Assembly (NCBI GenBank): GCA_026018925.1
Contig: JAKSZU010000004.1
Coordinates: forward strand, 109,055,498-109,119,497
DNA from: Tupaia tana
Lineage: Eukaryota; Chordata; Mammalia; Scandentia; Tupaiidae
DNA length: 64,000 nucleotides
Direction: 5' to 3'
Numbering within the stretch: position 1 is the first letter of the stretch; the number at the start of each line of letters is the position of its first letter. Under the pieces are notes generated by a model. It did no database searches. It saw nothing but the letters and a program-made list of their open reading frames with translations, and was not told where the DNA came from. A program made the translations under genes and the position numbers. Below, piece by piece: positions 39,450 to 49,237 of this stretch.

Positions 39450-39862
39450 CACGTGGGTTTTGTATGATGGAGGCCCAGTTAGGAGTGGGACATCTTCATT
39501 TCTCCCAGCATGTCTACATCTCAGGAGCCATTGAGCAGGCTTTCTCTTGAAGAAGGGCTGTTCACGTGGGTTTTGTATGATGGAGGCCCAGATAGGAGTG
39601 GGACATCTTCATTTCTCCCAGCATGTCTACATCTCAGGAGCCATTGAGCAGGCTTTCTCTTGAAGAAGGGCTGTTCACGTGGGTTTTGTATGATGGAGGC
39701 CCAGTTAGGAGTGGGACATCTTCATTTCTCCCAGCATGTCTACATCTCAGGAGCCATTGAGCAGGCTTTCTCTTGAAGAAGGGCTGTTCACGTGGGTTTT
39801 GTATGATGGAGGCCCAGTTAGGAGTGGGACATCTTCATTTCTCCCAGCATGTCTACATCTCC
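39450..39862 (-). promoter_or_regulatory. 113-bp tandem monomers, 3.65 copies
   Basis: Copies start (plus) at 39450, 39563, 39676 and 39789; the last is cut at the insertion edge. They are nearly identical (one visible difference, 'cccagataggag' against 'cccagttaggag'). By position they match the repeated promoter monomers of rodent L1s, but the sequence is not one I know. Each holds 'cacgtg', a possible E-box. Confidence 0.9.
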
Positions 39863-39876
39863 CAGATTCATTTTCT
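39863..39876. repeat. Target-site duplication, right copy
   Basis: 'cagattcattttct', identical to 36164-36177. It marks the 5' end of the element, which stops partway through a monomer. Confidence 0.93.
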
Positions 39877-40284
39877 AAACTGCTAAGCTGAACCAAAATT
39901 AAGCAGAACCAAAATTAACCAAAAGCAAAACACTGTTTTAACAGAATTTCACCCTAAGTCAGCCAATACCAAAATTGTTGAGCTATGTGGACTTCCTGGC
40001 TCTTTCCAATCAAATGTAAATTGTTAAGTTCTGTAGTTTAAGTGAATTCACTAATACTGATCTGAGTCAAATTACCTGAAATGTGCTGCTTGGTGAACAA
40101 CGCTATGCACCTGAATTAAAGAGGTAACTGGTGTAAAACAGTGCAGAGCCAGCAGAAAACATGGACTCATGGGGAACTTGGAGGGTCGTCTGTCTCCTCC
40201 TGAGTCCTCCTTACAGCTCTCATTATCACAAACCTCTACACTCCATGACTCATAAAATAGATCAAATGATCCGGATTAAAAAAT
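39877..40284. other. Unassigned AT-rich sequence
   Basis: Continuation of the pre-insertion locus. 'agcagaaccaaaattaacca' shows a local imperfect duplication. No gene is seen. Confidence 0.4.
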
Positions 40285-40765
40285 AATCATCATCATGGAT
40301 GAAAATGTGTGGCACATATACTCTATGGAATACTACTCAGCCATAAAAAGAAGACCCCGGCTTTTGACAGAAAGTGGATGATATGGAAGATTTACTGTAG
40401 AGTGAAGCAAGCCAGGCTATGAAGAAGGGACACTGTCTGTCTCCATTTAACATCTACATAGTGTCCACACTCTATGGCCGAAACAGAATGACTAAAGGAT
40501 ACAGAAACATGGTAAATGGTTGTGACTACCAGATACAGGGTGGGAAGAGGGTGGGTGAAGGAATAGAGTCTGAGGAAGGACATTAAGAGAAAAATAGACA
40601 GGCAAGGCATTTCTGGGACAAAGAAATGGGGTATTATCTGTTGAAGATAACTTTATAATATTGGCAACTGGACTGGTGAGAAATGTACACATGTTGGAAT
40701 ATTCACTTTGCAAGCTAAGTAATGTGATTGAATGTATAAAAGAAACTGAAATAAAAACATAATGA
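40285..40765 (+). mobile_element. LINE-1 3' end (ORF2 tail and 3'UTR)
   Basis: 'gtgtggcacatatactctat', 'ggaatactactcagccataa' and 'aaagaagacccc' are the well-known L1 ORF2 C-terminal and 3'UTR junction. It continues to an A-rich end ('gaaactgaaataaaaacata'). Confidence 0.9.
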
Positions 40766-41041
40766 TAATGATCATGTGTATGGTGGTATTTGTATTTGTA
40801 CAATGACTACTCTAAAATGGCTAAAATATCTTGTAACCAGTATTTAGTCTGTCGACATGATATTGAAATGACAGCAAAAACTGCAGGTACATTTCTACTA
40901 TCTAATGTGCCATTTAACTATTACAAAGGGATTCCACTCGTTGCCATTTTTATTGCTTGTATTTAGTAGTATAAAACTTTCTCATGAAAAAAGACAATGC
41001 TGTAACAGCAGTTGAAAGGTTATTAGAAAATAATGTTTCTC
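40766..41041. other. Unassigned AT-rich sequence
   Basis: No feature is recognised. Confidence 0.4.
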
Positions 41042-41240
41042 AGGACCAGCAGATGGCATAATGGTTACATCACTGGACTCTCACATAGTTGACTACGGTT
41101 TGAGTCCTGGACCCGGAGGTTTAAAACTCACACTGGGCGGGGGCGGTGATTTCTTGCTTTCTGTCTCTCTGTCTCTCCAGCGAGTGCATATGCCCTAGCA
41201 AAAATCTCTCAGAAAGAAAATTAAAAAAAAAAAAAAAAAA
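41042..41240 (+). mobile_element. SINE-A long copy, middle deleted
   Basis: It jumps from 'aaaactcacactgggcggg' to 'gcggtgatttcttgctttct', removing about 60 bases that include half of the palindrome. Confidence 0.88.
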
Positions 41241-41617
41241 GAAAACGTTTATTTCATGAGACATTTCTGGAGAAATCTGAAGCGACTGAACTCTGCCAGG
41301 CTTTGATGCGTGTTATGCCAAAGTGTATTCTCGCGAGGTAAAGGGTGCTATTTGTGACTCACTGACTGAAGATGATCAGGCACTTCATGGTCCAGAGTCG
41401 AGGCCTTCTGAAAATGACACCAGAAAGACTGCCTGTGAGCCCTTTGGGAAGACATACCAAATTTTTCTCACCACTCATGCTGCAGTAAAACTTCAAGAAA
41501 TTGAACTCTGGATTCACAACTCGGAAGGGTACTTCAGATTTTTGGAGCTGCAAACCTTTTGGGGACTTTAAAGTAAAACTGACCAGGGACATTTCTTCTT
41601 TGGAGCTTGTCCCCTTA
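41241..41617. other. Unassigned sequence, possible old retrocopy
   Basis: An 82-codon plus-strand frame (41323-41571) and a minus-strand 'aataaa' near 41250 are present. The block seems to continue after the SINE at 41618. Not recognised. Confidence 0.3.
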
Positions 41618-41893
41618 GGGGACCAGCAGTTAGCGTAGTGGCTATGTCACTGGACTCCCATGTAGTCAACCGCAGTTCGAGTCCCAGACCCGGTGGCTTA
41701 AACTCACACCAGGCGCACATGCATGCGTGCCCAAGATCCCGAGAGGAGAATGGAGGAGAAGGGATTGCAGCGTGGCCATCCCCCCTGGCGGGTGATTTCT
41801 TGCTTTCTGTCTCTCTGTCTCTCTCTGTCTGTCTGGCAAGTGCACGCGCCCTATAGCAAAAACCTCTCCAAAAAAAAAAAAAAAAAAAAAAAA
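41618..41893 (+). mobile_element. SINE-A long copy
   Basis: Intact pol III boxes, palindrome changed to 'cccccctggcgggtgatt', A tail about 25 bases. I see no clear TSD. Confidence 0.93.
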
Positions 41894-42220
41894 GAAAAGA
41901 TGAGCTAGTTCACAGTGAGAGTGGATTCCGGTAGGGTTCCCCGAGGCTCACTTTGGGCAGTGGTGGGATACCAGTTGTATTTAAGGCTTATCCATAAACT
42001 GGAGAGACATCTCGAATTTTGTCACCAATCATACCTCGTAGAGTTTCAAGTGAGTGGCTGCCACCCTCTGAAAGGTGGGGATTAGCATAGCAATTTAACA
42101 AAATGCTAAATGAGATATCCTGAGCGTAAGGTTTCCTTCTTGTTCGAGTTAGGAGTATATGTCTGATACAGAACAACACTAAATGCTGTACCTATCTAAG
42201 TCAGAAGAAAGGACCAAGTG
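41894..42220. other. Unassigned sequence
   Basis: No gene or repeat is recognised. Confidence 0.4.
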
Positions 42221-42478
42221 GGACCAGCATTTAGCGTAATGGCTATGTCGCTGGACTCCCACGTGGTCGACTGTGGTTCGAGTCCTGGACCCAGTGGCTT
42301 AAACTCACACCGGGTGCGTGTGCGTGTGTGCCCAAGATCCCGAGAGGAGAATGGAGGAGAAGGGATTGCGGTGTGGCCATCCCCCCTGGGGGGTGATTTC
42401 TCACTTTCTGTCTCTCTGTCTCTGTCTTTCTAGCGAGCGCACGCGCCCTATAGCAAAAACCTCTCCAAAAAAAAAAAA
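42221..42478 (+). mobile_element. SINE-A long copy with TSD
   Basis: TSD 'agaagaaaggaccaagtg' before and 'agaagaaaggaccaggtg' after. Confidence 0.95.
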
Positions 42479-42599
42479 AGAAGAAAGGACCAGGTGATGT
42501 GTTTATGAAAATAACTGATAGTTCGTTTGGAGACACCCTCAATGGCAGAAAGATTATTGGCATAAGTTCAATAATGCTTGTTCATTGAATCAGAGACTG

Positions 42600-42935
42600 G
42601 AAATACTCACTATCGGGCAGGGCTTTGATTGGAATGTCATACCTGAAGATTAACTTGTGTGCTGGGTATTTGCATTTCAACAATTTGAGTAGTTGACATG
42701 TAAATATTTCTCAAAAATATTTAAAACCATATTGTCTCTGCTGTTATAGAGTCACAAACAAAATTATACAAAATTATAAGAAATACTTTGAACATTATCT
42801 TTAAAATTCAGTAATTTGAAGTTTTGAAAGTTGTTTATTAACTATCAAGAACTATGGAGTATGAGTAAAAATTTTTTTGATATGTAAAGTATATGTTTGT
42901 GGAAAAATGAAGAATAAATGGAAAAATAAATAAGA
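42600..42935 (+). mobile_element. Unidentified retroposon, copy 2
   Basis: From 'ttgtgtgctgggtatttgca' to 'gtttgtggaaaaatgaagaa' it matches the 3' part of the insert at 33255-33847 with scattered differences, including 'gtagttgacatgtaaatat' and 'gttgtttattaactatcaag'. It ends in an A-rich tail with AAAT units. Confidence 0.8.
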
Positions 42936-42959
42936 AATGACTTGGGCAAAATATATATG

Positions 42960-43075
42960 TATATTACGTACTTCTAGCGGCTTCCTTAAGATTTTATATA
43001 TAGAAGATTGTGTCATCTGTGTTGCCTCATCTTTTATCATTAATTTCTACATATGTAGAAAAAAATGGGCTTAAA
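42960..43075 (-). mobile_element. LINE-1 ORF2 fragment (RT active-site region)
   Basis: The minus strand reads 'cagatgacacaatcttctat' then 'atataaaatcttaaggaagc', the stretch just after the catalytic F-A-D-D of L1 reverse transcriptase. Short and decayed. Confidence 0.6.
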
Positions 43076-43336
43076 ATAAATAAGCAAATATTGTTTAAAA
43101 AATACACTGTGTCAATGCAGACAAAGTTCAAGATGTAACCAAGCCAGCTGGTTCTCCACCTCCTTCCCTCACTTCCGTTTTTGTACGTCACTTCCTCACT
43201 TCCCGTTCTGGAAGAGAAGTATCTCCAGCCCCGAGGCTACCTGGAGTCCCCTTGAAAGCTCTTCCGAGATCCCCGTTCGAATCATGTTTATATTTTTGCT
43301 CGATGAAATGCCACTCAATTAAATTGTCTAAAGTTT
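43076..43336. other. Unassigned sequence
   Basis: No feature is recognised. It holds the left target site of the next element. Confidence 0.4.
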
Positions 43337-43345
43337 TTATTGATT

Positions 43346-43756
43346 TTTTTAAAGAATTATTTTAACTTTATTTATTTATTTATTTCAATTTGACCAGAGA
43401 GGGACAGAGGGAAGGAGAGAGAGAGAGAGAGAAAGTGAGAAAGCAAGCCACCAGGTCCAGGACTTGAACTGCGGTTGATCATGTGGGAGTCCAACACTCT
43501 TTTTTTCCTTTATCTTTTTTTGGAGAGGTTTTTGCTATAGGGCGCATGTGCTCGCCAGAGAGACAGAAAGCGAGAAATCACCCCCCAGGGGGGATGGCCA
43601 CGCCGCAATCCCTTCTCCTCTGTTCTCCTCTCAGGATCTTGGGCATGCACGCACACGCGCCCGGCCTGAGTTTAAGCCACCAGGTCCAGGACTCGAATCG
43701 TGGTCGACTACATGGGAGTCCGCTGACATAGCCATTACGCTAACTGCTGGTCCCTA
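43346..43756 (-). mobile_element. Fused SINE-A long plus SINE-A short dimer
   Basis: In sense (minus) order: a complete long copy with its A-rich end (43756-43500), then a short copy lacking its first about 30 bases (from 'agtgttggactcccacatga', 43499-43346). One TSD, 'ctaaagtttttatt', flanks the pair, at about 43328-43341 and 43754-43768. Confidence 0.85.
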
Positions 43757-43769
43757 AAGTTTTTATTTT

Positions 43770-44035
43770 AACAAGTCTCTTCCCACATTAGGAAAGTCCT
43801 AGTGTGTCCATTATGCCCTATTCAAGGAGACAGGCTATTTGTATCAAACACATTAAAATAATAATAACAAATAAATAAAAAGCAGACAGGTGACTCCGTT
43901 TGACTTTGGCCATCGGCAATGCACAGGGTTCATAACCTCAGAAGCAACATAAAGGAAGGGAAGCAGAGCTGGGCACTTGGCTCTGTGTGAGCAGGACTCA
44001 CAAAGTCGTCCTAATGTGAACACTAATGACTAGTT
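43770..44035. other. Unassigned sequence
   Basis: No feature is recognised. Confidence 0.4.
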
Positions 44036-44190
44036 TGTTAACTTTATTGATTGATTTTCATTTGACCAGAGAGGGACAGAGAGAGAGAGAGAGAAGGAAA
44101 GTGAGGAGACAAGCCATCAGGTCCAGGACTCGAACCACAGTTGGCCATGTGGAAGTCCAGCACCCTTAACCACCACGCCACCTGCCCCTA
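44036..44190 (-). mobile_element. SINE-A short copy with TSD
   Basis: 'catttgaccagagaggga' side, head 'cgccacctgcccc'. TSD 'taatgactagtttg' before and 'taacgattagtttcg' after. Confidence 0.87.
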
Positions 44191-44600
44191 ACGATTAGTT
44201 TCGAAGTTTTAGACTCAGTTATCCACAAATCACTGGCAAGTAAGCACACTGACAGACTAGGGTAGAAGTTACCAGCCTTGACTATGGCAAAGTAAACGCA
44301 AGTGGAGGTGTGGAGGGTGTGCAGGGGAAAGGGTGGCGAAGGGACACGCTAGTACGAAGGTCGAAGGCAGCGGTCTGCTCACTGCCTCTGCGAGGGAGAA
44401 AGAAGAGACTGGGGACAGCTGTTGGTTGGTCCACAGGAAATGGTAGGGGAGGGTGACGGCCGTGCTCGGGAGGCTGGGTGCAGGTGCAGGGTAAGGAAAA
44501 TGGGCCGGCATGGCACGCAGGCAGGAGTGTCGGAGCTGGCATGCCAGGAAGGAGTGTACAGAAACACAAGGTGAGGCGCCAGCCACCAGGAAGTCTGACT
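44191..44600. other. Unassigned sequence
   Basis: G-rich on plus. A 122-codon minus-strand frame extends over it with no recognisable feature. Confidence 0.4.
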
Positions 44601-44822
44601 GGGGCCAGCAGATGATGTGCTGGCTAAGGCACCGCACTCTGTCTCTGCGAGCGCACGTGCCCTATCGCAAAAAACATTTCCCAAAAAAAAGAAAATGGAA
44701 GAGACTAGAGTGTGGCCATCCCCTCAGGGGGTGATTTCTCACTTTCTCTCTCTGTCTCTTTCTCTGGCAAGCTCATGCACCCTATAGCAAAAATAATAAA
44801 ATAAAATAAATAAAAATAAAAA
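44601..44822 (+). mobile_element. Rearranged SINE-A copy
   Basis: The head (to 'caccgcactc') joins straight to the 3' end ('gcgagcgcacgtgccctatc', A-rich). A second 3' half (palindrome remnant, CT tract, 'gcaccctatagcaaaaataa') then follows. Confidence 0.8.
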
Positions 44823-44849
44823 GTCACTGGCAGTCATTATTTATTCTCT

Positions 44850-45112
44850 CTCTCTCTCTCTCTAAGAGATTTCTGCTGTAGGGCATGTATACTGTGTACT
44901 TGCTGGAGAGACAGAGAAACAGAAAGCGAGAAATCACTTCCCAGAGGGGATGGCCACACTGCAATCTTTTCTCCTCTATTCTCCTCTCTGAATTTGGAGC
45001 ACACAGGCACACACACCTGGCATGAATTTCAAGCCGCTGGGTCCAGGACTCAAACCGCAGTCAATCATGTGGGAGTACAATACCCTAACCATCATGCCAC
45101 CTGCTGGCTCCT
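44850..45112 (-). mobile_element. SINE-A long copy
   Basis: A (CT)9-like run at 44849-44864, 'gctgtagggcatgtatactg', head ending 'gccacctgctggctcc'. Confidence 0.87.
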
Positions 45113-45545
45113 CCCAATCTCCACTCTTAACTGGAATGCTTACACAGGGCTGGTTACCTTGGCAAAGGTCCCAGAAAGCTCTTTATCTGAGAAGCTGTGT
45201 GACATGGTTGGCCTGGCCCTGCTGTTCCCTGCCAGGTGTCCTTGAGTCCCAGGACAGCAGGGTCCGAGCTGAGGAAACAGCAGACAGGGACATGCTGAGA
45301 GCACCACCTGGCAGCATGCCGCACACAAAGCTGAGGCCAAATCTGACAGCCCTGCTCGGCTGCTCATTCATTATTACGCAGGTGTATCGGTGCTGACAAA
45401 CGGTAACACCCGTGGGCCCTGGGAACCCACGGTGAAGCGTGTCCTGCAGGGCTCCTAGGTTACACGGAGGACAGAGACCCTAGTGACTACACTGCAGCGG
45501 GAGATTAGGTAGTGCGTGCTCAGAACAGAAACAAAGCATGGCATT
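45113..45545. other. Unassigned sequence
   Basis: Looks single-copy. A 124-codon plus-strand frame starts in the SINE before it and is not convincing. Confidence 0.4.
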
Positions 45546-45735
45546 GGGGCCAGCAGGTGGCGTGTTAGTTAAAGGCACTGGATTCCCACGTGGTCCACTG
45601 CGGTTCAAGTCCTGGGCCTGGCGGCTTGCTTTCTCACTTTCTCTTACTCTCTGTCTCTCTGTCTGTCTCTGGTCAAATTAAAAAAATAATATTAACAAAT
45701 AGAATGAAATAAATAAGTACTTCTTATGAAATGAG
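45546..45735 (+). mobile_element. SINE-A short copy
   Basis: Head 'ggggccagcaggtggcgtgt', CT tract, 'ggtcaaattaaaaaaataat'. Confidence 0.9.
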
Positions 45736-45769
45736 GAAGAAAAGAAATAAAACAAGGAACAGAGACAGA

Positions 45770-46010
45770 GTGTACAGGGGTCAGCCTCTCAGGAAAGGCC
45801 TCTGAGACGAGGACATCTGGACAGCCTTGACGGAGAGAGGCCGCGTGATACAAGGTGGGAGACGGCGGTGAGGAAGGCCAGGCAAAGGCCCTGAGGTCCG
45901 AGCAAGCCCTCCGAGGGCTCGCGGCGCACTGCCACTGCAGCAAAGCCACGAAGAGAAGACGTGGTTAGAGCGGTCCACAGGGCCCAGTGGAGCAGGGCCT
46001 CGCGCGCTCT
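45770..46010 (-). mobile_element. L2 LINE fragment, antisense
   Basis: 'caggaaaggcctctgagacg', 'aggcaaaggccctgaggtcc' and 'gagcaagccctccgagggct' match the reverse strand of the L2 3' end. Confidence 0.65.
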
Positions 46011-46660
46011 GGGCTCACCCTCTGGAGCCACGGCAGGTCGCAGGTCAGCCAGGCTCTCCCTGGCCTCATGCGAGCAGCTGTCACCTGCTCCCTGGGCACC
46101 CCAGTGGCTGATGAAGACATTCTCCCCTGAGCTCCTTTAGGAAGGTCTGGGGCGACACCCCCACCCCACGCCTTCCCCAGCTGGGAGGCTCGGCTGAGCT
46201 CCCGGGTGTGCGTGAGCACTCAGGCCCACTTCCTGGGCCGAGGCCAAGGGCCGGCAGCTCTCCAGCCTCTCCCTGGAGAGCCCTACCTCTCTGGGAAGTG
46301 CTCTCTTAATTTCTCTCTGTCTCTCACATACACCCCCCAATCTGGTCCATAGGACTCACTCAGGCACCCTTTATGTGACACTCTGGGAATGTGAGCTGCC
46401 TCCCACTCGGCCACCCCTCCCCACCACGTGCACAGCGAGCCAGCCCTGGTCACTAGACGTGAGCCAGACATTGGTTCCCTGTGTCCCCAACTGGAAGGGG
46501 CACGGAGCCAGCCCTCGGGTGGTCCTGAGGAAGCCCTCTCTGTAGGCCTGTTTCTCAGCCTGGACCGGCCTGACACTGCGGGCACATGCAGTGGTTACAG
46601 GGGACGGGTCTGTGCACGGCAGGATATTCGTGTGGGTGTGAGTGTGGCTGTCCCCAGCTC
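46011..46660. other. Unassigned GC-rich sequence
   Basis: Open frames overlap on both strands. No feature is recognised. Confidence 0.4.
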
Positions 46661-46664
46661 ACCT

Positions 46665-46915
46665 GTTGGAACTAACACTCAATGTGATGGGATTAAGAGG
46701 TGGGGCCTTTGGGAATGATCAGGTCGTGAGAGCTCCACCCTAATTACTGAGATCAGCATCCTATAAAAGAGGGTTGAGCGAGCCTGGCCGCCCTCCTGCC
46801 ACCTGAGCACACACAGCAAGGCACCGCGTGCGAGAAGCGGAGGAGCCCTCGCCAGGCACAGAACCTGTGGCCACTGCCCTTGCACCTCCCAGCCTCCAGA
46901 GCTCTGAGCAACGCA
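46665..46915 (+). mobile_element. MaLR-type LTR, 3' two-thirds
   Basis: 'ctcaatgtgatgggattaag', 'aggtggggcctttgggaatg', 'atcctataaaagagggttga', 'ccagcctccagagctctgag' follow the MaLR LTR in order. Same family as 7095-7330. A TATA-like 'ctataaaag' is kept. Confidence 0.75.
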
Positions 46916-47006
46916 TTTCTTTCTTTCTTCTTTCTCTTTTTCTTTTTTCTTTTTCTTTCTTTTTCCTTCTTTCTTTTTCCTTTCTTCCTTCCTTCCTTTC
47001 TTTCTT

Positions 47007-47074
<68 letters not shown>

Positions 47075-47090
47075 TTTCTTTCTTTCCTTT
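46916..47090. repeat. (CTTT)n microsatellite
   Basis: Long TTTC/TTCC repeat between the LTR and a minus-strand SINE. Frames through it encode Phe/Leu/Ser or Lys/Glu/Arg runs. Confidence 0.95.
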
Positions 47091-47300
47091 TTTTAATTTT
47101 TGATGTAGAGCCCATGTGCTCACTGGAGAGAGACAAAGAGAGAGGGAAAGTGAGAAATCACACCCTCGGGGCGATGGCCACACTGTTATCCCTTCTCCCC
47201 CAGTCTTCTTGGATTTTCAAGCCGCCAGGTCTGGGGCTTGAACTGCGGGTCAGCCATGTGGGAAACCAGCGCCCCAACCACTATGCCACCTGTTGGCTCC
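47091..47300 (-). mobile_element. SINE-A long copy, diverged
   Basis: 'tttgatgtagagcccatgtg', palindrome remnant 'cacaccctcggggcgatgg', head 'gccacctgttggctccc'. The CTTT repeat probably grew from its tail. Confidence 0.85.
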
Positions 47301-47329
47301 CAGATGTGAGTTTTAAAAGACCACACTGG

Positions 47330-47640
47330 GTTTTCCTTGGGAATAGACTGTAGGAGGGCAAGAATGGGATCCAGGAGACGAATGAAGAGGCCATTGCAGT
47401 AACCCCAGGGGGATGTGGCCTGGTCCAGGCGCTGTCAGGCTGAGGGGGCGAGAAAGGGCCACATTCTGCAGCTATTTTGGAGCAGAGCTGACAGGACTTG
47501 CCGATTTTACCTCAGGTTAGAGAAGCGTCCAGAATGGCTCTCACGCTGGCCTGAGCAATGGAAGGAGTTGCCGCCAACCTCACGCGGAAGGCGGTGGGAG
47601 AAACCAGTTTTCCAGGGAAGACGAGTAACTCCCTTTCAGA
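47330..47640 (-). mobile_element. L2 LINE fragment, antisense
   Basis: 'gaagaggccattgcagtaac', 'ctgacaggacttgccgattt' and 'ggcctgagcaatggaaggag' match reverse-strand L2. It may be part of the same old L2 as 45770-46010. Confidence 0.6.
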
Positions 47641-47921
47641 CGTCTTAAGATAACTATCCCACCTTCAAGGGGACACATCCCGCAGATGACTGAGTACCCG
47701 TGTCCGGAGTCCGGGGAGGCGGCACTGGCCACCCGTGTTTAGGAGTCACTAGCTCACACCCAGTAGTCACCACGAGGCGCGCAGACAGAAATGAAGGCCC
47801 CGGTCTGGGATCTGAGGGGCTCTGCGGTGGAGGAGGGGACGTGAGGGGAAAAGTAAGGTCGGCTTCCACAGAAAAACAACCACCCTACTGAAGACAGAAA
47901 ACAAAATTTTTTAAGTAATTT
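47641..47921. other. Unassigned sequence
   Basis: No feature is recognised. Confidence 0.4.
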
Positions 47922-48178
47922 GGGGCCAGTAGGTGGCATGGTGGTTAAGGTGCTGGATCCCACATGGCCAACTCCATGGTTTAAGTCCCAGAACCAATGG
48001 CTTGAAAATCACACCAGGTGCGTGTGCGTGCATGCCCAAAATCCGGAGAGAATGGAGGAGAAGGCATTGTGGCGTGGTTATTCCCTCCTCAGGAAAGTGA
48101 TTTCTCACTTTCTCTTTCTCGCTCTCTCTCTCTCTCTCTCCATTCTCAATCTATGGCAAAAATCTAAAAAAGTAAAAA
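47922..48178 (+). mobile_element. SINE-A long copy
   Basis: Head 'ggggccagtaggtggcatgg'; the palindrome has become 'ccctcctcaggaaagtgatt'. 'aagtaatttgg' before and 'aagtaatttcg' after is a TSD. Confidence 0.9.
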
Positions 48179-48315
48179 AGTAATTTCGTACAGCAGAAGC
48201 ATGCAGGTGTGACAGCAGTCCAGCCTTTGGCTGAGTGCCCTGTTCAGACAGATCACTAGCAAAGACAACTGATGAGCAGAAGAATGAAACCCAAACCATA
48301 GAAATGCCTGACCAT

Positions 48316-48477
48316 GGGGCCGGCAGGTGGCATGGTGGTGAAGGGCTCTGGACTTCCACATAGTTGACCATGGTTCAAGTCACAGACCTGGTGGCTTCCT
48401 TTCTCACTTTTCCTCTCACTCTCTCTTTCTCACTGTCACTCTCGGGTCAAATTAAAATAAATAAAACAAAATAAAAT
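48316..48477 (+). mobile_element. SINE-A short copy
   Basis: Head 'ggggccggcaggtggcatgg', CT tract, 'ggtcaaattaaaataaataa'. Confidence 0.9.
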
Positions 48478-48478
48478 T

Positions 48479-48672
48479 CGCCGGCAGGTGGCATGGTGGT
48501 GGTTAAGGGTACTTGGACTCCCACATGGTCGATAGCAGTTCAAGTCCTGGACCTGGAGGCTTGCTTTCACACTTTCCCTCTCTCTCTCACTCTGTCCCTC
48601 TCTGGTCAAATTAAAGTGAATAAACAAATAAAGAAAAATAAAACAATTATTTTTAAAAAATAAAATTCAATA
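48479..48672 (+). mobile_element. SINE-A short copy, tandem with the previous one
   Basis: Head 'cgccggcaggtggcatggtg' begins at the tail of the copy before it ('aaaataaaattcg'). A/T tail ends 'aaaaaataaaattcaat', so 'aaataaaattc' flanks it. Confidence 0.88.
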
Positions 48673-48729
48673 ACATAATTATTTAAAGAATTATTAATTA
48701 TATATTATTAATAATTATAAATGATTAAT

Positions 48730-48919
48730 TCCTTAAAGAATTTTGTTTAAAAAAAAGAATTTTGTTGAACTTTATTTTATTTATTTATTTTAATTTGATC
48801 AGAGAGGGACATAGTGAGAGAGAGAGGAAGTGAGAAAGCAAGCCGTTAGGTCCAGAACTCCAACCACATTTGGCCATGTGGGAGTCTAGTACCCTAACTA
48901 CCATGCCACCAGCTGGCCC
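48730..48919 (-). mobile_element. SINE-A short copy
   Basis: 'attttaatttgatcagagag' side, head 'gccaccagctggcccc'. Confidence 0.88.
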
Positions 48920-48956
48920 CTAATAAAATAATTCTTTTAAAAAAATGGCTGATTGG

Positions 48957-49226
48957 GGGAACCAGCAGTTAGCGTAATGGCTATGTCGCTGGACTCCCAC
49001 GTAGTCGACCGCGGTTCGCGTCTCGGACCCCGTGGCTTACAACTCACGCCGGGCGCGTGTGCGTGCGTGCCCAAGATCCCGAGAGGAGAATGGAGGAGAA
49101 GGGATTGCGGCGTGACCATCCCCCCTGGGGGGTGATTTCTCGCTTTCTGTCTCTATGTCTCTCTCTGTCTGTCTGGCGAGCGCACGCGCCCTATAGCGAA
49201 AAACTTCTCCAAAAAACAATAATAAA
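48957..49226 (+). mobile_element. SINE-A long, first of a tandem pair
   Basis: 'ggaaccagcagttagcgtaa', subtype 'gtggcttacaactcacgcc'. 'aaaatggctgattgg' lies before it, between the pair, and (as 'aaaatggctgatcat') after the pair. Confidence 0.95.
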
Positions 49227-49237
49227 AATGGCTGATT

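Larger units (their letters stand above)
36178..39862 (-). mobile_element. Composite L1-VNTR retrotransposon, 3.7 kb
   Basis: One insertion unit, bounded by the perfect 14-bp TSD and a poly(A) tail (poly-T on plus, 36178-36194). In sense order: 3.65 monomers of 113 bp (39862-39450); a non-monomeric L1-type 5'UTR (39449-38957); L1 ORF1 from its ATG to the end of the coiled coil (38956-38459); a short set of about 45-bp repeats; a VNTR of about 70 units of 25-26 bp; a 370-bp 3' region; and poly(A). The RNA-recognition and C-terminal domains of ORF1 and all of ORF2 are absent, so it must have been copied by L1 proteins in trans. The plan resembles SVA and LAVA elements but with different parts. 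I do not know a named family that matches. The alternative is a single deleted L1 in which a repeat later expanded. Confidence 0.85.

Noticed and set aside
39450-39862. Possible retroviral LTR or satellite
   Set aside because: No LTR ends, polyadenylation signal or second LTR; position directly upstream of L1 ORF1, inside the TSD-bounded unit, fits L1 promoter monomers better.
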